Assembly: GCF_032393985.1 (NCBI RefSeq)
Contig: NZ_CP135918.1
Span: 4,961,724 to 5,025,723, forward strand
Reading direction: 5' to 3'
Source of the DNA: Fischerella sp. JS2
GTDB taxonomy: Bacteria; Cyanobacteriota; Cyanobacteriia; Cyanobacteriales; Nostocaceae
DNA: 64,000 nucleotides
Below, piece by piece: positions 56,329 through 64,000 of this stretch; the first letter of the stretch is position 1; each line of letters opens with the position of its first letter. The notes beneath the pieces were generated by a model, which saw nothing but the letters and a program-made list of their open reading frames with translations, made no database searches and had not been told where the DNA came from. The translations under genes and the position numbers were made by a program.

Positions 56329-56565
56329 CGCGGTGACGCGGTGGGGTGTGAGGGGTGTGGGGAGTGTGTAGACGCGCTTTGCGCGGCTTCCCGTAGGGTG
56401 GGGTGTGAGGAGTAACTAACTCATAACTACTAACTAATAATCACCAACTAACAACCAACAACTAACCACTAACCACTAACCATTAATGTAGAGACGCGAG
56501 GAACATCGCGTCTCTACCCACTAACTACTAACCACTAACTACTAACAACCAACAACCAATAAATT
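56329..56565. repeat. repeat cluster between cytochrome b and molybdoenzyme genes
   Basis: Contains ggtgacgcggtgacgcggtg tandems, a gc-rich fragment (56366-56400), a cacTAAc/accaactaac A/C-rich tandem run (56410-56480), the gtagagacgcgag...cgcgtctctac palindrome (56488-56517) and more actaactaacc units. Looks like accumulated short repeats rather than a gene. Confidence 0.85.
56488..56517. repeat. palindromic gtagagacgcg repeat
   Basis: 12-bp arms gtagagacgcga and tcgcgtctctac with a 6-base loop. Same family as the in-gene copy at 46767-46794. Confidence 0.85.
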
Positions 56566-57276
56566 ATGCCTTTAATTCATAAGTTATCACGCCGTCAACT
56601 TTTACAAATTTCTGGACTATCTGGTATCAGTTTTCTTCTTAGTGGCTGTGGTGTACCAATATTAGAAGATGTTGTTGGTGAAGTTTCTGAACCGTTAAAC
56701 CAGAAACTAGAAACTTTAATCTTTAAATCACATCAGCCTGTACCAGAATTCTCTAAGAGTGAAATTCATCCAGAAGCTTTGATCATCAATAGCTTTAGAG
56801 GTACTCCCGTTATTGATTCAACTAAGTATCGTTTGGTTGTTGATGGTGAGGTAAATAATCCCCTTAGCCTCAGCATAGCCCAGATTCAGGCTTTGCCTAT
56901 GACTGAGATGATTATTCGTCATGTGTGCGTAGAGGGTTGGGCGGCGATCGTGCAATGGGGTGGTGTACGTCTACAAGAAATTGTAGCCCTTGCCCAACCC
57001 CAAAAGAATGTTAAATATGTCTACTTTCAATCGGCTGATGGCTATTATTCTAGTTGGGATATTACTTCGGTATTGCATCCCCAAACATTATTAGCTTACC
57101 AAAAAAATGGTGAAACTCTACCAAAAGAAAATGGTGCGCCCTTGCGTTTAGCTTCACCAATTAAACTTGGTTATAAGCAAAGTAAATGGATAACTAGAAT
57201 TACTTTAGTTAGTAGTTTATTGCCTTTAAAAGGCTATTGGGAAGACCAAGGTTACGAATGGTTTGCTGGACTTTAA
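56566..57276 (+). CDS. sulfite-oxidase-like molybdoenzyme (YedY/MsrP-like), lipoprotein
   Basis: A 236-aa molybdopterin-domain protein. N-terminal twin-arginine SRRQLLQ then LLSGC (Cys28), a Tat signal that also has a lipobox, so it is probably a lipoprotein facing outward. The Mo-coordinating Cys is C121 (RHVCVEGWAA), followed by QWGGVRL. The family's larger dimerisation domain is absent; size is like YedY (catalytic subunit of a Met-sulfoxide reductase system) and shorter than sulfite oxidases. A b561-like gene lies upstream, a likely membrane electron partner; a repeat cluster lies between them. Confidence 0.87.
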   Translation: MPLIHKLSRRQLLQISGLSGISFLLSGCGVPILEDVVGEVSEPLNQKLETLIFKSHQPVPEFSKSEIHPEALIINSFRGTPVIDSTKYRLVVDGEVNNPLSLSIAQIQALPMTEMIIRHVCVEGWAAIVQWGGVRLQEIVALAQPQKNVKYVYFQSADGYYSSWDITSVLHPQTLLAYQKNGETLPKENGAPLRLASPIKLGYKQSKWITRITLVSSLLPLKGYWEDQGYEWFAGL

Positions 57277-57480
57277 AAACTTACAGCAGATTTCAAGTTT
57301 GTGAGGTGCACAATACCCCACCCGCGCTATCGCGCACCCTAACCGCTTGCGTTTAGAGTTAGGAGGGGTGTACTCCATTTATTTGCAAAATGCTGTAAAA
57401 TTTATAGACTTAAATTCCTAACCTTGAAGTACAAAATTTCCTAACATAGTAGCGAATTCTAACCCAACTAACCTCAAATA

Positions 57481-58863
57481 TTAAATTGATCGTGAAAATT
57501 TTTGCTCTTTTGTAAGACGATGAGCATCAAAATTAACAGCAATATTTCTAACCAATAATCTACCAGTTTCTGTAATGCCAATCTCATCTTTTGATAGGCT
57601 GACTAATCCATCCGATTCTAAAAGTTGTAATGCTTCTAATTCTTGACAAAAATACTCATCAAAACAGATATGATATTTATCTTCAATATCTGGCTTATGC
57701 AGTTTAGCATGAGACATCAGCCGCATAATCACATCCCGTCTGAGAATATCATCCTCAGATAACTTAATACCTTTAGCGATGGGTAAAACACTCGCGTTAA
57801 TCGCCTGATAATAATCACGCAAGCGTTTGTGGTTCTGGGCATAGGCATCTTCTAGCATACTGACTGATGTTGCACCAAAACCAAAAAGTTCTGCTTGCCC
57901 ACAAGTAGTATAACCTTGGAAGTTACGCTTCAATGTGTAGTTGCGTTGAGCGATCGCTAATTCATCATGAGGTTTGGCAAAATGATCCATGCCAATGAAA
58001 AGATATTGACTATTAGTTAACTCTTCAATAGTCATTTTCAAAATCTCTAACTTCTCCTTTGGTGCTGGTAGCGCATCTTTAGCAATTTTTTTCTGAATTG
58101 ATTTTACCCACGGTATATAGGCAAAATTAAAGACTGCAATCCGGTCAGGATTTAACTCAATTGTCTTTTTAATTGTCTCGTGAAAGCTTTGATAAGTTTG
58201 ATACGGTAGACCATAAATTAAGTCTACATTCACACTTTTAAACCCTGCTTCTGTGATCCAATCCATGACTTCAAATAGTGTTTTTTCTGGCTGGACGCGA
58301 TTAATAGCCGCTTGCACTTGGGGATTAAAATCCTGAATACCAAAACTAATACGATTAAAGCCAATTTTTTTGAGAAAAAAGATGTAATTTTTATCAACGT
58401 AGCTGGGATTAATTTCGAGCGAGATTTCTGCTTGTGGATCGAAGTGGAAGTGATGAGTAATATTGTTCCACAGGTTTTCCACCTGTTCTAAACTTAAGTA
58501 GTTTGGGGTTCCTCCACCCCAGTGTATCTGCACTACTTTTCTATCTGTATCAATCAAAGATGCTATTTGTTTGATTTCTCGACCCAGATATTCTAGATAA
58601 GGTTTGGCAATATTCTTATTATGAGAAATAACTACATTGCAGCCACAAAAATAGCAAGCGCTCTGGCAAAAGGGAATATGAAAGTATAAAGACAGAGGCG
58701 TTTTTCTTTGATTTGAACAAGCGATCGCTTGTTCAAATTCAGATGCTGTAAATGCTTCATTCAGTTCTGTAGCGGGTGGATAACTAGTGTATCTGGGTGT
58801 GGGAATATCGTATTTTTTGATGATATCTATATCGAAATTCACACCAGGAATTTGCAAAACCAT
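57481..58863 (-). CDS. hemN: oxygen-independent coproporphyrinogen III oxidase HemN
   Basis: A 460-aa radical-SAM enzyme that converts coproporphyrinogen III to protoporphyrinogen IX without O2. The CxxxCxxC cluster motif is C66, C70, C73 with extra C75 (CQSACYFCGC), the pattern of true HemN rather than HemW. IHWGGGTPNYL and NVDLIYGLPYQT are family motifs, and the C-terminal domain is present. It follows the heme oxygenase gene on the same strand by about 85 bp. This HO-HemN pair is induced at low oxygen (ChlR-type control) in other cyanobacteria, so it probably serves micro-oxic or heterocyst tetrapyrrole synthesis. Confidence 0.95.
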   Translation of the reverse strand: MVLQIPGVNFDIDIIKKYDIPTPRYTSYPPATELNEAFTASEFEQAIACSNQRKTPLSLYFHIPFCQSACYFCGCNVVISHNKNIAKPYLEYLGREIKQIASLIDTDRKVVQIHWGGGTPNYLSLEQVENLWNNITHHFHFDPQAEISLEINPSYVDKNYIFFLKKIGFNRISFGIQDFNPQVQAAINRVQPEKTLFEVMDWITEAGFKSVNVDLIYGLPYQTYQSFHETIKKTIELNPDRIAVFNFAYIPWVKSIQKKIAKDALPAPKEKLEILKMTIEELTNSQYLFIGMDHFAKPHDELAIAQRNYTLKRNFQGYTTCGQAELFGFGATSVSMLEDAYAQNHKRLRDYYQAINASVLPIAKGIKLSEDDILRRDVIMRLMSHAKLHKPDIEDKYHICFDEYFCQELEALQLLESDGLVSLSKDEIGITETGRLLVRNIAVNFDAHRLTKEQKFSRSI

Positions 58864-58893
58864 CGAATTTTTCCAATGAAGAAGGGTATATTT

Positions 58894-58965
58894 CAGTGTT
58901 CAGTTATCAGTGTTTAGTTAATAACTGATAACTGATAACTTATAACTGTTAACTGATAACTGTTT
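58894..58965. repeat. inverted atcagttatcag repeats between heme oxygenase and hemN
   Basis: Several units of cagttatcag and its complement ctgataactg face each other across 58894-58965 and could form a hairpin in the HO-hemN mRNA. The repeat also supplies the last codons of heme oxygenase (TVIS stop). Confidence 0.8.
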
Positions 58966-59647
58966 CTTGACCACGAGTTAGGGAATTAAATAATACTTGG
59001 CCAATTGCTTGAACTAAATTTCCTTCTAGTTCTTGAGCCATTTTCATATTGAAACTGAAGGCATTATTTGCTTCTGCGACAATTTTTTCTGCTGTGGAAT
59101 CATCAACATTTAATGTGTCTAATGCTTGACGATACTTGTCTTTAAAAGCCTTTTTATCAGGAATTTGGTCAAAGTTGTAAAAAGACGTACCTTGATAACC
59201 TTCTAGCTTTAAGACTGACTGAGCAATTTTCTGTAACATCTGACCGCCGGAAAGATCGCCCATGTAGCGGGTGTATGCGTGTCCAATCAATAACTCAGGT
59301 GCTGTTGCAGATACTTCTTGAATTCGGGCAATATAATTCTGGGCAGTAGGAGATATTTTGACGTGCGATCGCCAGTCTTTACCATAGTAAAATTCCATAT
59401 CTTTTTCTAAAGCGGCTTGGCGATTTAGTTCTGGAAAATAAATACTACCGACTATGGCGTGATCTTGATGTTTTTCTATCTCCGCTTCCAGTTGGCTGTA
59501 GACGTAATACAAGTTACCTAAAAATTTGGCAAAGCAGCCTCTATCTACAATCCCTTTGAGAAAACACTTCATGAATCCCACGTTTTCTGCTGCTGTGTGG
59601 GATTTTTGGGTTCCGGTACGAAGCTTAATCGCTAAATTGCTACTCAT
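58949..59647 (-). CDS. ho: heme oxygenase (biliverdin-producing)
   Basis: A 232-aa heme oxygenase that opens heme to biliverdin IX-alpha, the precursor of phycobilins. The proximal His is H17 (TGTQKSHTAAEN). GHAYTRYMGDLSGGQMLQ holds the distal-helix glycines. It is probably the second, low-oxygen isoform (HO2 type) by position with hemN; the isoform cannot be proven from sequence. It uses ferredoxin electrons. Its C-terminus is encoded by a repeat. Upstream 59648-60087 is AT-rich with no clear operator. Confidence 0.95.
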   Translation of the reverse strand: MSSNLAIKLRTGTQKSHTAAENVGFMKCFLKGIVDRGCFAKFLGNLYYVYSQLEAEIEKHQDHAIVGSIYFPELNRQAALEKDMEFYYGKDWRSHVKISPTAQNYIARIQEVSATAPELLIGHAYTRYMGDLSGGQMLQKIAQSVLKLEGYQGTSFYNFDQIPDKKAFKDKYRQALDTLNVDDSTAEKIVAEANNAFSFNMKMAQELEGNLVQAIGQVLFNSLTRGQETVIS

Positions 59648-60087
59648 TGGTTTGTTCCTTCATCTCAAAACGCAAGCTGATACCTATCAGTTCACTGTCA
59701 ACGCCAGCGTTGAAAAATCGTTATTCAGGTTTAGGAAAGGATTTGCATCATCACCGTCAGCTAATCACATCACCGATGCAGACCCAAGCCATGTTGATTT
59801 CTACCAAAATCATTTAACATTCAATCGCTAAATAATCATATAGTTATTTATAAATTTTCATAGTTCTCCAGATCAATTCAGGATAGTGCTTTGAAGTTTA
59901 CGGGTGTACTGTGCGATCGCATAGCGCATCTGTATTTTTGTAAAGTTTCCTACATCCTGACACCCCAAACCCTATTTTCTAGCCCCTATATTCGCTACCG
60001 TTATTAAATTAGTCAACAGTACCAGCAACAGTGATCAAACTGGTAACTGAAAACTGATAACTGATAACTGTTAAATGGAGAGCAACC
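59648..60087. other. intergenic region upstream of heme oxygenase
   Basis: About 440 bp. Ends with tgataactgataactgtt-type repeats (60049-60070). A plus-strand frame overlapping HO (59526-59831) is a shadow. A low-oxygen regulator site may lie here but was not identifiable. Confidence 0.5.
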
Positions 60088-60099
60088 TTGCCTGATTCC

Positions 60100-61512
60100 A
60101 TGCAACACGCCCAGTCACGGCTGGAGTTTATTCCGCAAAGCTTCAACCCTGTTGTACTCCGTCTTGCCCAGTGGTTGCTGCCTATTTTGCTACGCTTTCG
60201 GCTAAGACCGTGGTTGCCAGCTGGAATTTCCCGCATCCAAGTCAAGAATGCAGAAATTTTAGCCGAATTATATCAACAATTCCAAACTGGCAAAGTTCGC
60301 TTTTTGATGGCATTTCGTCATCCAGAGGTAGACGATCCCCTGTGTATGTTATACCTGCTTTCCAGAGCAGTGCCACGGGTTGCACGTCAGCAAGGAATTC
60401 CCTTGCAATACCCAATTCATTCACACTTCATTTATGAACGGGGAATGTTATTGTGGGCGGGAGACTGGCTAGGCTGGTTTTTCTCAAATTTAGGGGGAAC
60501 TCCCATTCGTCGGGGTAAGCGACTCGACAAGCTAGGTATTCAAAATGCCCGGAATTTGTTTGCTAATGGCAAAATGCCGATCGCAGTAGCTCCCGAAGGT
60601 GCTACCAATGGACATAGTGGGATCGTTAGCCCTTTAGAACCTGGTGTTGCTCAATTTGGGTTTTGGTGTGTAGAAGACTTGCATAAAGCTAACCGTTCGG
60701 AAGAAGTTTTGATTGTGCCGATCGCGCTCCAGTATAGTTATGTGAAACCACCTTGGGCAAAACTGGATTGGCTGTTGAGTAAACTAGAAGCTGATTGTGG
60801 TTTGCCAGTAGAGACTATTGGCACATCTGAGATTGCCAATCCAGAAGAGATACACTATCCACGTCTGTTGCGGCTAGCGGAATGTCTTTTAACAGAGATG
60901 GAAGGATTTTATCAACGCTTTTATCATCAGCATCTTGCTGCAATTGATTGTGAACTTGAGGCTAGAGGCAATGCCAATGAGATACTAATCGCTAGACTGC
61001 ATCGCTTACAAGATACAGCCTTAAAAGTTGCCGAGCAATATTTTAAACTACAACCACAAGGAAATTTTATTGACCGTTGTCGCCGTTTGGAAGAAGCTGG
61101 CTGGAGTTATATTTACCGAGAAGACGTGTCAGATATTAACGCTTTACCACCCTTCCAACGAGGATTAGCAGACTGGGTAGCAGCAGAAGCAGAACTGCGA
61201 ATGCGACATATGCGATTGGTAGAAACTTTTACAGCAGTTACAGGGACTTATGTCAAGGAAAAACCTACTCCAGAAAGGTTTGCAGAGACAGCGCTACTAA
61301 TATTTGACATGATTGCCCGAACCAGAAATAACACAAAACTGCCAGGGCGTCCCCGTTTGGGTTGGCGACAAGTACTAATTACAGTTGGTGAACCAATATC
61401 AGTTACACAACGGTGGGCAAAATCTCAAAGCGATCGCCATGCAGCAAGAGTTGGGGTGACTGAGTTAACAAAAGAACTGCACCAAGCTTTAGAACAATTA
61501 ATTAAGGCGTGA
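60100..61512 (+). CDS. PlsC-like 1-acyl-glycerol-3-phosphate acyltransferase
   Basis: A 470-aa protein from the ATG at 60100 (a TTG 12 bases upstream opens the frame). Acyltransferase motif HPEVDD near 78 (H-x4-D), LGGTPIRRGK near 130 and EGATNGHSG near 162 with the EGxT pattern. A C-terminal half of about 250 residues (helical) is longer than bacterial PlsC (about 250 aa in total). Probably acylates lysophosphatidic acid or a related acceptor on the membrane. The extension is unexplained. Single gene, 110 bp before ndhD. Confidence 0.87.
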   Translation: MQHAQSRLEFIPQSFNPVVLRLAQWLLPILLRFRLRPWLPAGISRIQVKNAEILAELYQQFQTGKVRFLMAFRHPEVDDPLCMLYLLSRAVPRVARQQGIPLQYPIHSHFIYERGMLLWAGDWLGWFFSNLGGTPIRRGKRLDKLGIQNARNLFANGKMPIAVAPEGATNGHSGIVSPLEPGVAQFGFWCVEDLHKANRSEEVLIVPIALQYSYVKPPWAKLDWLLSKLEADCGLPVETIGTSEIANPEEIHYPRLLRLAECLLTEMEGFYQRFYHQHLAAIDCELEARGNANEILIARLHRLQDTALKVAEQYFKLQPQGNFIDRCRRLEEAGWSYIYREDVSDINALPPFQRGLADWVAAEAELRMRHMRLVETFTAVTGTYVKEKPTPERFAETALLIFDMIARTRNNTKLPGRPRLGWRQVLITVGEPISVTQRWAKSQSDRHAARVGVTELTKELHQALEQLIKA

Positions 61513-61622
61513 AGCCTAACTAGAGTTTTGTCAATACCTATCTGCGGTAAATATTGATAAAAAATGTTTACAAAGTTTAATAATATGGGTTTATACACTC
61601 ATAAGTATTTTTGCTCATAAAA

Positions 61623-63308
61623 ATGATAGGCGATCAATTTCCCTGGCTCACTGCGATCATCCTATTGCCACTTGTGGCTTCCCTAGCCATTCCCTTTTTC
61701 CCCGATAAAAACGGCAAGCGTCTGCGCTGGTATGCTTTAGGGGTGGGTATGGCGGACTTTATTTTGATGTGCTATGCCTTTTGGCAACATTACGATGCCA
61801 GTAGCGCATCTGTTCAACTTGTGGAGAAATACACCTGGATACCTCAGCTAGGTTTGAACTGGGCAGTTTCAGTTGATGGACTGTCTGTACCACTAGTGCT
61901 GCTAGCAGGATTAGTAACAACACTGGCGATTTTTGCGGCCTGGCAAGTCGATCGCAAACCCCGCCTATTCTATTTTTTGATGTTGGTGTTATATTCTGCA
62001 CAGATAGGCGTGTTTGTTGCCCAAGACATGCTGTTGTTGTTCATTATGTGGGAACTAGAACTGGTTCCTGTCTACCTACTCGTTTCTATTTGGGGCGGAC
62101 AAAAGCGCCGCTACGCAGCGACAAAATTCTTGTTATACACAGCAGCAGCTTCGATTTTTATTCTGGTAGCAGGGTTAGCAATGGCCCTCTACGGTGACAA
62201 TATGACCTTTGATATGGTCGAATTGGGGATGAAGAATTATCCCCTGGCACTAGAACTACTTCTGTACGCAGGATTGTTGATTGCCTTTGGTGTGAAGCTG
62301 GCTATTTTCCCCATGCACACTTGGCTACCTGATGCCCACGGTGAAGCGTCTGCGCCTGTGTCAATGATTTTGGCGGGTGTACTCCTGAAAATGGGTGGAT
62401 ATGGTCTAATTCGTCTCAATTTAGAAATTTTATCTGATGCCCACGTTTATTTTGCGCCAGTTTTAGCTTGTCTCGGTGTTATCAATATTATCTATGGTGC
62501 ATTAAATTCCTTCGCCCAGCCCAACATGAAGCGTCGCCTCGCCTATTCATCAGTTTCTCACATGGGTTTTGTTCTGTTGGGTATTGCATCCTTCACCGAC
62601 TTGGGAATCAGTGGGGCGATGCTACAGATGATTTCTCACGGTTTGATTGCCGCAGTCCTATTCTTCCTTACAGGTGTAACCTACGATCGCACCCACACAT
62701 TGATCATGTCAGATATGGGTGGTATTGGTCGAGCAATGCCGAAAGTATTTGCCCTGTTTACAGCTGCTGCAATGGCGTCATTAGCCCTTCCTGGAATGAG
62801 TGGTTTTGTGGGCGAACTCGCAGTCTTTGTTGGCATCACCACTAGCGACATTTACAGTTCGACTTTCTGTACTGTCATGGTTTTCTTAGCAGCCGTCGGA
62901 CTCATCCTCACACCAATATACCTACTCTCAATGCTCAGACAGGTATTTTACGGTTCTGATGTCGCTCCTACCTGTGTTATTTCTGATGCAGGTTCACAAA
63001 ACCAAGACAATCAGGAAGCTGTTTGCTTCGGGACTAACTGCGTCCTCCCGACTGAGGCTAAGTTTAGCGATGCTAAGCCGCGTGAAGTGTTTATTGCTGC
63101 TTGCTTCTTGCTGCTGACTATCGGTATCGGCGTCTACCCAAAACTAGCTACCGAGATGTACGATGTCAAAACTGTTGCAATTAATACCCAGGTGCGTCAA
63201 TCTTACATCCAAATCTCACAAACAAATCCCCAAATATTTGCTAAGGGCTTTCTATTTCCTAAAATCGCAGAATCTAATATAGCGTCTGTTTCCGGAATAG
63301 ATAAATAA
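61623..63308 (+). CDS. ndhD: NAD(P)H-quinone oxidoreductase subunit 4 (NdhD)
   Basis: A 561-aa, 13-14-helix subunit of the NDH-1 complex (proton-pumping arm) used in respiration, cyclic electron flow and CO2 uptake. ATG at 61623 is preferred; a TTG at 61611 opens the frame. The family features [18 protein letters not shown] (with the conserved Glu for proton transport), [19 protein letters not shown] (with Lys and His) and [12 protein letters not shown] are present. Probably NdhD1/D2. Between helices, after VFYG, a loop of about 35 residues ([10 protein letters not shown] to PTEAKFSDA) exceeds the usual 15 or so and looks repeat-derived. A strong terminator follows. Confidence 0.95.
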   Translation: MIGDQFPWLTAIILLPLVASLAIPFFPDKNGKRLRWYALGVGMADFILMCYAFWQHYDASSASVQLVEKYTWIPQLGLNWAVSVDGLSVPLVLLAGLVTTLAIFAAWQVDRKPRLFYFLMLVLYSAQIGVFVAQDMLLLFIMWELELVPVYLLVSIWGGQKRRYAATKFLLYTAAASIFILVAGLAMALYGDNMTFDMVELGMKNYPLALELLLYAGLLIAFGVKLAIFPMHTWLPDAHGEASAPVSMILAGVLLKMGGYGLIRLNLEILSDAHVYFAPVLACLGVINIIYGALNSFAQPNMKRRLAYSSVSHMGFVLLGIASFTDLGISGAMLQMISHGLIAAVLFFLTGVTYDRTHTLIMSDMGGIGRAMPKVFALFTAAAMASLALPGMSGFVGELAVFVGITTSDIYSSTFCTVMVFLAAVGLILTPIYLLSMLRQVFYGSDVAPTCVISDAGSQNQDNQEAVCFGTNCVLPTEAKFSDAKPREVFIAACFLLLTIGIGVYPKLATEMYDVKTVAINTQVRQSYIQISQTNPQIFAKGFLFPKIAESNIASVSGIDK

Positions 63309-63367
63309 CCTTGCGATCGCCTTAATACTCAAGCTTTGCCGAGGACAGGGAAAATATTCCCAAATCT

Positions 63368-63401
63368 GGGAGGGGTTTAATAGCCCCTCCCATTATTTTT
63401 T
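63368..63401 (+). terminator. rho-independent terminator of ndhD
   Basis: gggagggg (63368-63375), 8-base loop, cccctccc (63384-63391), then attatttttt. About 60 bases after the ndhD stop. Canonical. Confidence 0.92.
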
Positions 63402-63533
63402 AGCCAAATAAAATTATACAATGAAAAAAGCTATGTAAATAAACGTAAATCCCTTGGTTTTTAGTAGCGCTTTAGCACCAGATTTTTACACTAAAAATTC
63501 TGGTTAGGGAATCTACCAATAAAATTATGAAAA

Positions 63534-64000
63534 ATGAAACGATTTTGGAAAAAAACTGCCTTTTTTACGATTGTTGCCCTAATTGTTTTTAGTCTAGTTG
63601 CAAGTAGTGGAACAACAAATAAAATCCTCAATCAAGATACTCGTAATTCAGAAAGTTACATTCTTGCTGATTTACTTCCCAAGCAGCAATCAAATCAACT
63701 TTATATTGGCATAGTTAATGAGATAGTCACCCCCACTCCCGAGGCTACTCCTACTCCTAATTTAAACTTAACTAGCAAAGAGCGATTTTTAACAGCAATA
63801 ACAGATAAATTATCAACAATTCCCGAATCTGGCACTTATGAATATAATTTATTGCGTGCCTATGGAGCAGCTTTTGTGAATCATAATTCAGAGGTTCAGC
63901 TTCCATCTCAAGTGTTATTTAAAGATGAAAAAGAAACAAAAGAATTTCAGGCTACCCTGACAATGGGTAAAGTGAATGGAACTAACAACTGTTATTTACA
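63534..64000 (+). CDS. secreted protein of unknown function, partial (3' end missing)
   Basis: 155 codons are visible from ATG 63534; it runs off the right edge. The ATG seven bases earlier reads into a stop, so this start is used. N-terminal signal segment MKRFWKKTAFFTIVALIVFS, then a Thr/Pro-rich linker (TPTPEATPTPN) and a folded start ERFLTAITDKLSTIPESG and GTYEYNLLRAYGAAFV. I recognise no family. It is probably an exported or lipid-less anchored protein. Confidence 0.8.
   Translation, partial: MKRFWKKTAFFTIVALIVFSLVASSGTTNKILNQDTRNSESYILADLLPKQQSNQLYIGIVNEIVTPTPEATPTPNLNLTSKERFLTAITDKLSTIPESGTYEYNLLRAYGAAFVNHNSEVQLPSQVLFKDEKETKEFQATLTMGKVNGTNNCYL

Noticed and set aside
56400-56565. Repeated units that superficially look like a small CRISPR array
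   Set aside because: Units are of uneven size, low complexity and lack regular spacers; no cas genes nearby.
59526-59831. 101-codon plus-strand open frame opposite heme oxygenase
   Set aside because: Antisense shadow of a clearly recognised gene.

Overview
The window comes from a filamentous, heterocyst-forming cyanobacterium (Nostocales-type). It carries a full-length HetR, a PatX-like RGSGR pentapeptide precursor, NucA/NuiA, Psb34, NdhD, the AgrE arginine/ornithine catabolic enzyme and a heme oxygenase-HemN pair. The octamer GCGATCGC (HIP1) recurs throughout, and the intergenic DNA is full of the short palindromic and tandem repeats typical of this group. Species cannot be named from the sequence.

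Layout. 1-0.9 kb: left-edge KAS III fragment and an unknown small protein, then about 1 kb of AT-rich DNA. 2.0-11.0 kb: a LysR regulator divergent from a seven-gene same-strand cluster of two SDRs, two secreted beta-propeller proteins, a zinc-less quinone-oxidoreductase-like enzyme, a Tat-exported cholesterol-oxidase-like GMC flavoprotein and a Tat-exported protein with three carboxymuconolactone-decarboxylase-like repeats. It looks like an exported oxidative pathway of unknown substrate. 11.4-13.8 kb: psb34 and a divergent hydrolase/LysR pair. 14.3-17.4 kb: secreted nuclease NucA, its inhibitor NuiA and a PhoD phosphatase. 17.8-18.7 kb: hetR. 19.6-24.7 kb: a coiled-coil/EamA fusion, a PiT phosphate transporter and a zinc dehydrogenase. 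25.1-28.4 kb: a WD40 protein and a membrane Ser/Thr kinase bracketed by a 77-bp direct repeat. 28.6-34.0 kb: ClC-CBS-Usp channel, an FAD enzyme and the patX-like gene with a TCCGGA (DIF1-type) box. 34.5-36.2 kb: an apparently intact IS200/IS605 element (tnpA and tnpB). 36.3-42.4 kb: AgrE, a cation/Ca exchanger and a second kinase. 42.6-50.0 kb: a PLD-helicase plus large adenine-methyltransferase pair, probably anti-phage or restriction-like. 50.1-63.3 kb: mostly housekeeping and redox genes (MMSDH, polyphosphate glucokinase, AAA-GGDEF, cytochrome b561-like with a sulfite-oxidase-like protein, HemN/heme oxygenase, acyltransferase, NdhD). The right edge cuts a secreted protein of unknown function.

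Themes. HetR and an RGSGR-peptide precursor lie about 15 kb apart, so activator and putative diffusible inhibitor are nearly linked. AgrE and HO/HemN fit heterocyst or micro-oxic physiology. Repeats have entered coding sequences in several places (PiT transporter, the methyltransferase, the ORF before it, the heme-oxygenase C-terminus and probably NdhD). Family assignments rest on recognising motifs and remembered homologues; no searches were run.
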